Shown here piece after piece: positions 27,830-35,976 of a stretch of DNA of 64,000 nucleotides. The notes below the pieces were generated by a model that saw only the letters and a list, made by a program, of their open reading frames with translations, made no database searches and was not told the DNA's origin. The stretch lies in NCBI GenBank assembly GCA_965206675.1, contig CBDBKL010000008.1, positions 434,001 to 498,000 of the forward strand, written 5' to 3'. The first letter of the stretch is position 1, and each line of letters starts with the position of its first letter. Position numbers and translations under genes: made by a program. The stretch comes from CBDBKL01 sp965206675 (GTDB lineage: Bacteria > Bdellovibrionota > Bdellovibrionia > Bdellovibrionales > JAKFYE01).

Positions 27830-28631
27830 GATAACTCTCCTTTTGCCTTTCTTTATTAAACGATATGTAAATCTTCTGATCTAATTCCGTAGCAAGCTCT
27901 CTATATTTTTTTGCCCCAGTAGACATTTCATCATAATCAATAATGCTATAGCCATGGCTGGGGGCTTCACTTAGTCGCACATTACGGGGAATCACAGAAC
28001 TAAATACCTTATCTTCAAAATGTTTTTGTATCTCTGCCATAACCTGATGACTCAGATTATTTCGAGTATCAAACATAGTAAGAACAATACCCTCCATCTC
28101 CAATTGTGAGTTAAAGTTTTTTCTTATCAATCCCGCCGTATTTAACAACTGACTTAGACCCTCTAAAGCATAATATTCACATTGTAGGGGGATCAAAAAA
28201 GTATCTGCAGCACACAGGGCATTGAGAGTTAAAATTCCTAAAGAGGGAGGACAATCTATTATAATGTAGTCAAAATCTTCTCGAACTTCCCCCAAGGCCT
28301 TTTTCAATTTAAATTGACGATGCGGCGCATCTACAAGCTCTATCTCTGCCCCAACCAAATCTGTTGTTGCGACACAAAGATGTAAATTTTCCAATTGAGT
28401 CGGAGCAATTATCTCTCTAACAGGTCGTTTTCCTATAAGAACGTGATAAATACTTCTCTCTCCATAATCATGTCTTTTGATACCTAATCCGCTAGAGGCG
28501 TTTCCTTGGGGGTCCATATCTACGAGCAAAACTTTTCGCCCTAGCTCTGCCAAACTAGCAGATAAATTCACAGAGGTTGTGGTTTTTCCGACTCCCCCTT
28601 TTTGATTTGCAATGCAAATAATTCTGGCCAT
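27810..28631 (-). CDS. parA: Chromosome partitioning ATPase ParA (Soj)
   Basis: Deviant Walker A ATPase that moves ParB-parS complexes. The motif KGGVGKTT with the signature Lys is in IANQKGGVGKTTTSVNLSAS, followed by LLVDMDPQGNASSGLG and the Walker B-like DYIIIDCPPSLG. Length of 273 residues is normal for chromosomal ParA. The ribosome-binding site AGAGGAAAA precedes the ATG. A perfect parS lies 42 bases upstream of the start, so ParB binding may repress the parAB promoter. A 347-base non-coding gap separates it from rsmG. Confidence 0.95.
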   Translation of the reverse strand: MARIICIANQKGGVGKTTTSVNLSASLAELGRKVLLVDMDPQGNASSGLGIKRHDYGERSIYHVLIGKRPVREIIAPTQLENLHLCVATTDLVGAEIELVDAPHRQFKLKKALGEVREDFDYIIIDCPPSLGILTLNALCAADTFLIPLQCEYYALEGLSQLLNTAGLIRKNFNSQLEMEGIVLTMFDTRNNLSHQVMAEIQKHFEDKVFSSVIPRNVRLSEAPSHGYSIIDYDEMSTGAKKYRELATELDQKIYISFNKERQKESYHVGSPQ

Positions 28632-28978
28632 TTTTTCCTCTTAAAATTTACTCACAGATCTTAGCACCAGATTGTTCCACGTGGAACATATCTATTATTT
28701 TCCCTTTACGCACCTGGTTGCCCCTTCAGCTTATTTTGACAATTTTTTTCATTAAAATTCAAACAGCTCCAAAGCCCCCTCCCCGGACCCAGGGCGTATC
28801 TATAATTTTAGAACATTACGGAAGAGTTTTTTCAGAAGCGCAGTTTTCTGAAGCGGCAATGCTGAGGGATGATGCTTTCTATTTCTTTTCGGAGCGTAGG
28901 GTGTATCGTGAGGGAGATACAATTGAAGCGATATATTGCAACGAAGTAGATGGCACTTTTTCAACAGTCCGAAGCGAT
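28632..28978. other. Intergenic region upstream of parA containing parS
   Basis: The 347 bases between rsmG and parA hold the perfect parS at 28673-28688 and presumably the parAB promoter. A plus-strand frame opens at TTG 28718 and runs into rsmG antisense to 29161; its intergenic part has a plausible amino acid mix, but it has no ribosome-binding site, so I do not call it a gene. No RNA gene is evident. Confidence 0.5.
28673..28688. promoter_or_regulatory. parS: parS site 1 (perfect consensus)
   Basis: The 16-base palindrome TGTTCCACGTGGAACA matches the widely conserved ParB-binding parS consensus exactly. It lies 42 bases upstream of the parA start. Confidence 0.95.
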
Positions 28979-29623
28979 TTAAATTTTCTTCGAATAAAAA
29001 AGGGAATGTCCTATCTTAGCTTCGGGCAAGTTATATTTGCCCAACAAATATGTGTTCCATGTGGAACATTCTTTCAAAGAGAGCAACTCTTTTTCCCCAC
29101 TTCGGCTTTTGAAATGAACATAGTGGCCACCAGACGTTATACATTCCTGAAAATCCATTAGTGTTTTTTGGATAGTCCCGTAGCCTCTGGATACAGCCAC
29201 AGAAACTGAATCCGGCGGTAAGTCCTGGCCTTTTGTACAGGCAACTTCAACATTCTTTAAATCCAACATAGACGATATATGTTTTAAAAATTCACTCTTT
29301 CTTCTTCTCACTTCAACGAGAACAATATGTTGGCTTTTATCCAATATTCCAAATACAAGCCCAGGGAAGCCACCCCCTGATCCCATATCAAAAATGGGAT
29401 TCTTTCCTAACAGACCCTTCTTCTTTAAAAGCAAGAAGGCCTCTATGGAATCTGCAAAATGGATTTCATCGGCTTTTTCTTTAGAGTTCTGGGAAATCAG
29501 ATTGATTTTTGTAGAAAAACGTAAAAGTTCCACGTGGAACATTTTTAGATCCGCAATAATTTGCCTATCCAAAAATTTATACCAATCGGGAATTCTCCAC
29601 AGAGGAGTTTTTCCGTGAGACAT
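28979..29623 (-). CDS. rsmG: 16S rRNA (guanine-N7) methyltransferase RsmG (GidB)
   Basis: Methylates a 16S rRNA guanine (G527 in E. coli) using SAM. The SAM site is visible as IFDMGSGGGFPGLVFGI, with VEVRRRKSEFLKHI and later VSVAVSRGY (family AVSRA). The frame opens at 29692, but ATG 29623 has AAGAGG seven bases upstream and gives 214 residues, a normal length. It overlaps the end of mnmG by about 47 bases. Two parS sites lie within its coding sequence. The mnmG-rsmG-parA order is the common origin-proximal arrangement. Confidence 0.93.
   Translation of the reverse strand: MSHGKTPLWRIPDWYKFLDRQIIADLKMFHVELLRFSTKINLISQNSKEKADEIHFADSIEAFLLLKKKGLLGKNPIFDMGSGGGFPGLVFGILDKSQHIVLVEVRRRKSEFLKHISSMLDLKNVEVACTKGQDLPPDSVSVAVSRGYGTIQKTLMDFQECITSGGHYVHFKSRSGEKELLSLKECSTWNTYLLGKYNLPEAKIGHSLFYSKKI
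29053..29068. promoter_or_regulatory. parS: parS site 2 (one mismatch)
   Basis: TGTTCCATGTGGAACA differs from the parS consensus at one central position (C to T). It lies inside the rsmG coding sequence. Confidence 0.85.
29526..29541. promoter_or_regulatory. parS: parS site 3 (one mismatch)
   Basis: AGTTCCACGTGGAACA differs from the parS consensus only at the first base. It lies in the 5' part of rsmG, 473 bases from site 2. Confidence 0.88.
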
Positions 29624-31496
29624 ATTTTGACCTCTTAGATAATCCTCCCATGTATACCAAAAGAGCTTGAATTCCCGAAGGATTAACCCCACTAATCCTT
29701 TGAGCTTGCCCTATAGTTTGAGGCCTCTTTTCAGAAAGCTTTTCTTTTTCCTCCATAGACAATCCGGCAATTTTATAAAAATCCAAAGCGTCAGGAATTT
29801 GACGACTTTCTAACTTCTTCACCCTATTGATAATCTCTTTTTCCTTTTGAATATATCCTTCGTACTTTATGTCGATTTCAACAGGCTCATCCACATCCCT
29901 ATCTCCAGTTTTGATTTTAAAAAGTGATAAGTCAGAAAGACTTACCTCAGGTCTTTTTAAGAGCGTGGATAGACTGGTAGGCTTTAACAGAGGCTGTGAT
30001 GGGATTTGACTTATTGCATCATTATTAGACCTGTTGGGGAAAAGGATCCTTTGATTCAGTTCATTTTTTAATCTCTCTCTCTGCTCTAAAATTTGAAAGG
30101 CCTTTTTATATCTCTCTTCCGAAAGGGCTCCATACTTTCGTCCTGTATCTAAAAGTCTTTCAAAAACATTATCTTCCCTGAGGACAAGTCGATGTTCTGC
30201 TCGTGAGGTCATCATCCTATAAGGCTCTTTGGTACCTTTTAAAACGAGATCATCAATAAGAACTCCAATATAGGATTCATGCCGTTTCAACTCCAAAGGC
30301 TCTTTATCTTCTAAGTATTGTATAGCATTTATCCCAGCTATTAATCCTTGCCCAGCAGCCTCTTCATATCCACTTGTTCCATTAATTTGTCCTGCTAAAA
30401 ACAAACCTCGAATGTTTCGCGTTTCTAAACTGTGTTGAATTTGTGTCGGTTCAATAAAGTCATATTCCACGGCATAACCAGGTCTTAGTATTTTTACTTT
30501 TTCCAAACCGGGGATTGTCGTCAGAAACTTATATTGTATATCCTCGGGCAGACTTGTTGAGATACCTTGCAGGTAAATAAAGTTTGTATTCAAACCTTCC
30601 GGTTCTAGAAATGTTTGATGTCTCAATTTGTCTGCAAATCGTGTCACCTTATCTTCAATACTTGGACAATATCTAGGACCATAACTTTGTATAGAACCAT
30701 CAAATAGGGGAGAGTAACTCAGATTCTTTTGAATAATACTGTGAGTTTTTTCATTCGTATATGTGAGATAGCAGGCGACCTGAGGTAAAGAATACGTATT
30801 GCGATTTGTCTCTATAGAAAAGGGATAATACTCTTTATCTCCAACTTGTTTTTCAGCCTTAGACCAATCTATAGAATTTTTATCGAGACGGGGAGGGGTT
30901 CCCGTTTTTAATCGGTTCACACGAAATCCCAAATCTTTTAATTGATCTGACAGACCACATGTTGAGCGATCTCCCACTCGCCCTCCGGAAGATTGATGTT
31001 TTCCAACATGCATGACGGCATTCATAAATGTCCCTGTCGTTAAAATAACAGAGCGGGCTTTTAGACAAGAGCCGTCTTCTAAAAATAATCCCATACATTT
31101 TTTTTCTTTAATATAGAGAGATTTTCCCTCAGCCGAAACTAAGGTGAGGTTTTGAGATATTTTTTCTCTCATATATTGAGAGTAAATCATTTTATCACAT
31201 TGAGCGCGAGAGCCACGAACAGCGGGACCTTTTTTAGCATTTAATCTTTTATACTGAATGGTCGAAGCATCAGCCGCCAAAGCCATCTCTCCACCTAAAA
31301 TGTCAATCTCCCTAACAATATGGCCTTTTCCCAATCCCCCTATAGCTGGGTTGCAACTCATATAACCAATGCGATCTGTATTTGTTGTTACAACGGCAAC
31401 CTTTTTCTTACGACGAAGACCTACAAGTGCAGCTTCAATACCAGCATGTCCGGCACCCACAACAATAATATCAAAAACATCCGTCTTATTTTCCAA
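29577..31496 (-). CDS. mnmG: tRNA uridine 5-carboxymethylaminomethyl modification enzyme MnmG (GidA)
   Basis: FAD-dependent partner of MnmE that modifies the wobble uridine of some tRNAs. The FAD-binding motif VVGAGHAGIEAALVG is near the N-terminus, then SCNPAIGGLGKGHIVREID and the C-terminal helical domain with RISGVNPSGIQALLVYMG. After that conserved end there is a basic tail of about 20 residues (SKRSKYVSRKNSS). A TTG at 31511 is in frame, but TTG 31496 has AGGAG at good spacing and is preferred (about 639 residues). The start lies within the last codons of mnmE. Confidence 0.95.
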   Translation of the reverse strand: MENKTDVFDIIVVGAGHAGIEAALVGLRRKKKVAVVTTNTDRIGYMSCNPAIGGLGKGHIVREIDILGGEMALAADASTIQYKRLNAKKGPAVRGSRAQCDKMIYSQYMREKISQNLTLVSAEGKSLYIKEKKCMGLFLEDGSCLKARSVILTTGTFMNAVMHVGKHQSSGGRVGDRSTCGLSDQLKDLGFRVNRLKTGTPPRLDKNSIDWSKAEKQVGDKEYYPFSIETNRNTYSLPQVACYLTYTNEKTHSIIQKNLSYSPLFDGSIQSYGPRYCPSIEDKVTRFADKLRHQTFLEPEGLNTNFIYLQGISTSLPEDIQYKFLTTIPGLEKVKILRPGYAVEYDFIEPTQIQHSLETRNIRGLFLAGQINGTSGYEEAAGQGLIAGINAIQYLEDKEPLELKRHESYIGVLIDDLVLKGTKEPYRMMTSRAEHRLVLREDNVFERLLDTGRKYGALSEERYKKAFQILEQRERLKNELNQRILFPNRSNNDAISQIPSQPLLKPTSLSTLLKRPEVSLSDLSLFKIKTGDRDVDEPVEIDIKYEGYIQKEKEIINRVKKLESRQIPDALDFYKIAGLSMEEKEKLSEKRPQTIGQAQRISGVNPSGIQALLVYMGGLSKRSKYVSRKNSSVENSRLV

Positions 31497-32856
31497 TACA
31501 AAACTCCTCAAAAACTCTATCTAAAATTTGATCGTCAAATTTTTTACCCAAAAGTTCCTGCGTTGCCAACACACTATCTTTTAAATCCGATGCTAAAAAC
31601 TCAAGACTTTCCTTTTTTTCCAACTTTTCTATAGCAGAATGAACATATTTTTTTATTTCCAACATTTTGCTGACTTGTCTTTCTTTTACAAGGGCAAGGC
31701 CCTCTTCTGGGGAAGTGCTTTTAATTCTATCCAGAACAAAAGACTTAATCTCTGAAAGACCTTCTCCTGTTTTCGAACTGATTTTAAATAATTTTTTATT
31801 TAACTGCTTTTGCACATTAGGATATTTTTGTGAATGAATGTCGAATTTAGCTAAGGCAAAAACTCCCTCTTTATTTTTAAGTTTTTCAAAAAAATTGCTG
31901 CTTTTAAATTCACACAAATCATCAATAAGACAGATAAAAAGATCTGCATCCTCTAAGGTTTTTAAACTGAGTTTTATACCTTCATTTTCTACTTCATCCT
32001 GAGAGACTCGTATACCAGCCGTATCAAATAAGTGGATGAGATAACCCTCCCAAGTGACATGTGCATCTACAAGATCCCTTGTCGTCCCTGCTTTACTGTG
32101 AACGAGAGCTCTATTCTGTCCTAATAGAGCGTTAAACAAACTTGATTTCCCTGTGTTGGGTTCTCCCACAATGACGACTTTTAATCCATTGGTCAGAGTG
32201 TAGGAATGTTTTCGATAGGAAATAATAGCGTCTATTTTTTTACTCAGTTCAAGAAGCTGGGATTGAATATCTTCATCTTTTAAAAGATCTATATCTTCCG
32301 CAGAGAAATCAATTCCAGCTTCTATATGAGCCAAGCACTGTATAAGTTTATCTTCAATATCAGAAATATCTTGAGAGAGTTGTCCCTGCAATTGTCTGAG
32401 GGCATTTTTTTGAGCAACAACAGATCGACTTTCAATAAGTGATAACACGCTCTCTGCCTGCATTAAATCTATACGGCCATTCATAAAAGCACGAAAAGTA
32501 AACTCACCACGGTCTGCAATTCGTGCCCCGCCTTGACAAAGGTTTCCGACAACCTCTTCTAGAACTAATGGGTTTCCATGACATGATATTTCTAAAGACT
32601 CTTCTCCCGTATAGGATTTAGACTTTGCAAAATAACTGACTAAAACCTCATCAACAGAACTTTTTCCATCGATAGTCGTAAAAAAGCCATAATAGATTTT
32701 ATGAGACTCTGGTTTGTCAGGCAGGAAAGAACAAAACTTTTTTGTAATGTCTAGGGACCGAGCCCCACTAATGCGCACCACTCCGATCCCCCCTCGACCC
32801 ATAGGGGTTGCTACAGCGCAAATTGTTTCTTCTGCATCAATATCTGAATGTCTCAT
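31486..32856 (-). CDS. mnmE: tRNA modification GTPase MnmE (TrmE)
   Basis: GTPase acting with MnmG on wobble uridines. The N-terminal folate-binding domain begins ETICAVATPMGRGGIGVVRI. The inserted G domain has GEPNTGKSSLFNALLG, the TTRD switch (GTTRDLVDAH) and DTAGIR. The protein ends in the invariant CIGK. Length of 456 residues is normal. Its ATG overlaps the stop of the jag-type gene (ATGA), which indicates coupled translation. Confidence 0.96.
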   Translation of the reverse strand: MRHSDIDAEETICAVATPMGRGGIGVVRISGARSLDITKKFCSFLPDKPESHKIYYGFFTTIDGKSSVDEVLVSYFAKSKSYTGEESLEISCHGNPLVLEEVVGNLCQGGARIADRGEFTFRAFMNGRIDLMQAESVLSLIESRSVVAQKNALRQLQGQLSQDISDIEDKLIQCLAHIEAGIDFSAEDIDLLKDEDIQSQLLELSKKIDAIISYRKHSYTLTNGLKVVIVGEPNTGKSSLFNALLGQNRALVHSKAGTTRDLVDAHVTWEGYLIHLFDTAGIRVSQDEVENEGIKLSLKTLEDADLFICLIDDLCEFKSSNFFEKLKNKEGVFALAKFDIHSQKYPNVQKQLNKKLFKISSKTGEGLSEIKSFVLDRIKSTSPEEGLALVKERQVSKMLEIKKYVHSAIEKLEKKESLEFLASDLKDSVLATQELLGKKFDDQILDRVFEEFCIGK

Positions 32857-33401
32857 CAGGTATTTCTTCTATGCGATCTACCCCTATCATCTCTTTCATC
32901 AGCCAGGGATATTCTAATTTTTTTATACAATCTATCTCCAACCGAACGACTTCTAACACGACGATCCTCTGCCAAATGACGATGAATCACTTTTCTCCCT
33001 CTGGGAGGAAGAGCACGACAATAAATAGCTTTCTTTTTTTCCAAAACAATTTTCTTTAAACGATCTGCCATCTCTATAAGAGATTGATCTTCTTCTTCTC
33101 GAAATCCATTACTATCAAAAACAACTTTAATCCGATCTTCAGGTAATTGGTTTTGTAACACTCTTTGAATGAAAAACTGAAAGGCATCTAATAATTGACC
33201 ATCACGTTCCTTCAATAAAGGTTCATCATCACCTGTTAGCTCTATAGTCAAAACTCCTTCTTCTGTTTCAAAAATATCAAATGCCAAGTCTAAACCTGAA
33301 ACGTCAATGACATCTTCTAAAGTTCTTTCTATAACTTCGACAGACTTATCGATGCTTTTTTCATTGCCTTCTCCGCCAAATATCTTCTTAAACAGTCCCA
33401 T
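32856..33401 (-). CDS. Jag/KhpB-type RNA-binding protein (KH-R3H)
   Basis: This is the SpoIIIJ-associated protein family found next to yidC. A KH-like region (LLKERDGQLLDAFQFFIQRV) and a C-terminal R3H-like segment (HRHLAEDRRVRSRSVGDRLY) are visible, and the tail is very rich in Arg and Asp. The first about 20 residues contain FKKIFGG but no full Jag-N domain. KhpB homologues bind RNA and affect cell-wall and translation control. Length is 181 residues; position between yidC and mnmE is the classical one. The R3H part is somewhat divergent. Confidence 0.82.
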   Translation of the reverse strand: MGLFKKIFGGEGNEKSIDKSVEVIERTLEDVIDVSGLDLAFDIFETEEGVLTIELTGDDEPLLKERDGQLLDAFQFFIQRVLQNQLPEDRIKVVFDSNGFREEEDQSLIEMADRLKKIVLEKKKAIYCRALPPRGRKVIHRHLAEDRRVRSRSVGDRLYKKIRISLADERDDRGRSHRRNT

Positions 33402-33414
33402 ATCCTCTCCTTTA

Positions 33415-35049
33415 TTATACTGTTTGTCTTTTTTTTGTTTTTTGATCTCTCATAAACACCATATGTTGTACGATTCCAAAAAGTGTACTCACAAAAATGT
33501 ACAGATTCAGTCCACTCGGAAGAGATAACATAAATAGTGAAAATATAATTGGCATAAACATCATAACTTTAGCTTGTGCTGGATCCATAGTTGTCGGTGT
33601 CAATTTTTGTTGAATAAATAGAGTCACTCCCATCAAAACAGGTAAAACATAATAGGGGTCTTTTAAACTCAAGTCATTAATCCATAGGGCAAAGGGGGCC
33701 TGATACAACTCAATACTCTGATAGAGAACCCGATAGAGAGCAAAAAATACTGGCATTTGCAAAAGCATGGGCAAACATCCACCAATAGGATTTATTTTAT
33801 GTTCCTTAAAAAAACTCATCATTTCCACTTGTTGCGTTTTCGGATCATCTTTATATTTTTCTCTCAGGGCTTTAATTTGTGGCTGATAAACCTGCATTCT
33901 TTTCATCGATCGCAGAGACATAACCGTGAATGGCATAACTAAAAAACGAACAACAATTGTTAAGAGAATAATCGCCATTCCATAATTAAGAGTCAGACTA
34001 TACAACCATTTCATCAGACGAAATAAAGGATAAGCCAACCAGTCTAGCCAGCCGCCATAGCCAAAATCCACAAGCTGAGTTAACCGGGGGTTAATTTCTT
34101 TAAGTAAGTCAAAAGATTTTGGACCTGCAAACAGGGAATAAGACAAGTTCAACTGATCTTTGCCGGCAGGTAAAATATAAACTAACCTTCCAATAGCGTT
34201 CATCTGTTTTGTGCCCCCAATACCTTCATAGTGAGCGACCAACTCCGGTTGCACAGGAGATTTATCTAAAACAGCAGCAGCAAAATAGTGTCTTTCCATT
34301 GCTGCAACGGCCACATTACTTATCTTTTCTTTGTTTATTCTTTGACGGAAAAATTGTCCTGTCTCTATCTCTGGGGGATCTAGAAACAGGCGATCGGCCT
34401 GACTCGTACTTCCTATATCAAAATAAATAGCCTGCGTGTCAAAAGAGGGGATAAAAAAGCTATCACCATTTCCTAATTTCTCTCCCAAATTTTCTACAAG
34501 TATTGTTTCAATTCCAGATACACCTCTCTGCATACCTGATAGTTCCAGTTTAACATCGACCGTATAGAGAGAGGGGTTTATGGTCATCTCTTTAATAATT
34601 TTAAGATCCCCATAGCGAGCCTCTCCTATGTATTGATGGGGTTGAGATTTTTTAATGACAAAAAACAGAGATTCTTTTTTCCCGAGCAGCCGTGTTTCAA
34701 AGGCTCCGAATTCCTGGGATGACCCCAGAATAATTTCTTTTTGTTTCCTATCCTTATACTGTTTTACAACAATGTTATGTAGACCCATTCCTCGGTTAGA
34801 TAAATCAAAAGAAAGTATTTCATTTTCATAGTGTTCAAAGGATAGGGAAGCGGATTGCTGTGCAGGCTTTTTTTCTGTCTCTACAGCCTCTTCCACCATT
34901 TTGGAAGGAGGCTTTTCTTCTTGTACAACAGGGGTTTTCTGTACAGGGTACTTTTTAGACATATAGTTTTGCCAACCAATAAGTATCCCAATGACCAGAA
35001 CTGCAGCGAATAAAGTTCTAGAATCTAAAAAATTATGCTTCTCTGACAT
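33415..35049 (-). CDS. yidC: Membrane protein insertase YidC
   Basis: Inserts and folds inner-membrane proteins alone or with Sec. An N-terminal helix (LFAAVLVIGILIGWQNYM) is followed by the large periplasmic domain typical of Gram-negative YidC (residues about 60-330). The Alb3/Oxa1 core starts near RLMKWLYSLTLNYGMAIILL and has the positively charged cytoplasmic loop and four further helices. Length of 544 residues fits proteobacterial YidC. Its start overlaps the yidD end by 17 bases. Confidence 0.96.
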   Translation of the reverse strand: MSEKHNFLDSRTLFAAVLVIGILIGWQNYMSKKYPVQKTPVVQEEKPPSKMVEEAVETEKKPAQQSASLSFEHYENEILSFDLSNRGMGLHNIVVKQYKDRKQKEIILGSSQEFGAFETRLLGKKESLFFVIKKSQPHQYIGEARYGDLKIIKEMTINPSLYTVDVKLELSGMQRGVSGIETILVENLGEKLGNGDSFFIPSFDTQAIYFDIGSTSQADRLFLDPPEIETGQFFRQRINKEKISNVAVAAMERHYFAAAVLDKSPVQPELVAHYEGIGGTKQMNAIGRLVYILPAGKDQLNLSYSLFAGPKSFDLLKEINPRLTQLVDFGYGGWLDWLAYPLFRLMKWLYSLTLNYGMAIILLTIVVRFLVMPFTVMSLRSMKRMQVYQPQIKALREKYKDDPKTQQVEMMSFFKEHKINPIGGCLPMLLQMPVFFALYRVLYQSIELYQAPFALWINDLSLKDPYYVLPVLMGVTLFIQQKLTPTTMDPAQAKVMMFMPIIFSLFMLSLPSGLNLYIFVSTLFGIVQHMVFMRDQKTKKRQTV

Positions 35050-35413
35050 CTATTAAATCTCCACCTGTTGAGGGTATTGTTGAAGTATCGGCCCCATCTT
35101 CTTCGCAGTTTTCTGGAACAGGATCATATCCTTTTGGACCAAAGGGTCTACATTTCAATAATCTTTTTACAGTTAACATCAAAGCATACAGCGGTTTGTA
35201 TTTTTGAAAACTCTCATAGGCATACTCTGAACAGGAGGGATAAAAACGACAGTTTCCTCCTAAAAACAAAGAAAGAGTTGATCTATAAAGAAAAATAGAA
35301 AATAAGAAAAAGCGTTTAAGACAAACTTCTAAGAAATGCAGTTTTTGCTTTATCCATAGATTTTTCAAACATTTTATATCGTATTTTTTCTTCTTTTGAA
35401 TAAAATAGGACAT
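35033..35413 (-). CDS. yidD: Membrane protein insertion efficiency factor YidD
   Basis: Small membrane-associated protein that helps YidC. The conserved core is clear: GGNCRFYPSCSEYAYESF with three Cys overall, KRLLKCRPFGPKGYDPVP. The usual protein is about 70-90 residues; the open frame from ATG 35413 gives 126, with 98 bases overlapping rnpA and a basic N-terminal extension. A later TTG (35368) could be the true start, but no strong ribosome-binding site decides it. Position between rnpA and yidC is standard. Confidence 0.88.
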   Translation of the reverse strand: MSYFIQKKKKYDIKCLKNLWIKQKLHFLEVCLKRFFLFSIFLYRSTLSLFLGGNCRFYPSCSEYAYESFQKYKPLYALMLTVKRLLKCRPFGPKGYDPVPENCEEDGADTSTIPSTGGDLIDVREA

Positions 35414-35681
35414 TGATATCTACTCCAAGCTCTGGATTAATTTTGTCAAATTTTCTAAAAAACTCTCGGCTCCATCTCTTGACCTTGTTACGAAAGGCAG
35501 CGTGTCCAACCCACCGAGGAACAGTCCATCCATAACGATTAAAGTTTTTTTGATTCCGAATACAACGCCACATCAAAGTTCTATCAGAAAAAACTTTCGA
35601 TCCTGATTTCCTGATAGATTCAAATTGAAAACGGCTTTTTAAAACCTTTTCTGACCATAACAAAATATTATTTTCCTCCAC
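35316..35681 (-). CDS. rnpA: Ribonuclease P protein component RnpA
   Basis: Basic protein subunit of RNase P that matures tRNA 5' ends. The family basic helix is seen in FRNKVKRWSREFFRKF, preceded by GWTVPRWVGHAAFRN. Length is 121 residues from GTG 35681, which would overlap rpmH by 14 bases. A TTG at 35663, eleven bases after GGAGG, would give about 115 residues and a more typical N-terminus. It lies between rpmH and yidD as in most bacteria. Confidence 0.92.
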   Translation of the reverse strand: MEENNILLWSEKVLKSRFQFESIRKSGSKVFSDRTLMWRCIRNQKNFNRYGWTVPRWVGHAAFRNKVKRWSREFFRKFDKINPELGVDINVLFYSKEEKIRYKMFEKSMDKAKTAFLRSLS

Positions 35682-35817
35682 ATGTCACAGACACCTGCTT
35701 ACGACCCTTAGTTCGACGCCTGGATAGGACCTTTTGCCCTGATCTGTCCGCCATACGGCTACGGAATCCATGGGTTTTTTTACGCCTCCTACGACTGGGC
35801 TGATATGTTCTTTTCAT
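35668..35817 (-). CDS. rpmH: 50S ribosomal protein L34
   Basis: Very basic small ribosomal protein of 49 residues. It begins MKRTYQPSRRRRKKTHGFRS and contains MADRSGQKVLSRRRTKGRK, the L34 hallmark. The C-terminus extends a few residues (QVSVTCGGK) beyond the usual end. The ribosome-binding site GAGGAG precedes the ATG. It is the first gene of the leftward rpmH-rnpA-yidD-yidC-jag-mnmE-mnmG-rsmG run. Confidence 0.96.
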   Translation of the reverse strand: MKRTYQPSRRRRKKTHGFRSRMADRSGQKVLSRRRTKGRKQVSVTCGGK

Positions 35818-35857
35818 TAAATAACTCCTCAAATGAAATATATCTTAGTTTCTGAGA

Positions 35858-35893
35858 TGCGACATAGAACCATGTCGCAGCAAATGAAGTCAA
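35858..35893 (-). promoter_or_regulatory. Dyad and candidate promoter between rpmH and dnaA
   Basis: A perfect inverted repeat TGCGACAT (35858-35865) and ATGTCGCA (35872-35879) with a six-base loop overlaps a possible minus-strand -10 (TTCTAT, 35864-35869), which pairs with a -35 TTGACT (35888-35893) at an 18-base spacer. This could be the rpmH promoter with an operator over the -10. The dyad is certain; the promoter is tentative. Confidence 0.45.
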
Positions 35894-35976
35894 GCGATTG
35901 AAAACTCTTCTTATTTTTGTTAAACCCCCATCACATCCTTTGGGCATATTCTTGATCAATTCTGAGAGTGGGGGAA

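Noticed and set aside
28718..29161. Plus-strand open frame of 147 codons next to parS
   Set aside because: It starts with TTG without a ribosome-binding site, has no recognised domain, and its second half is antisense to rsmG and runs through a parS site.
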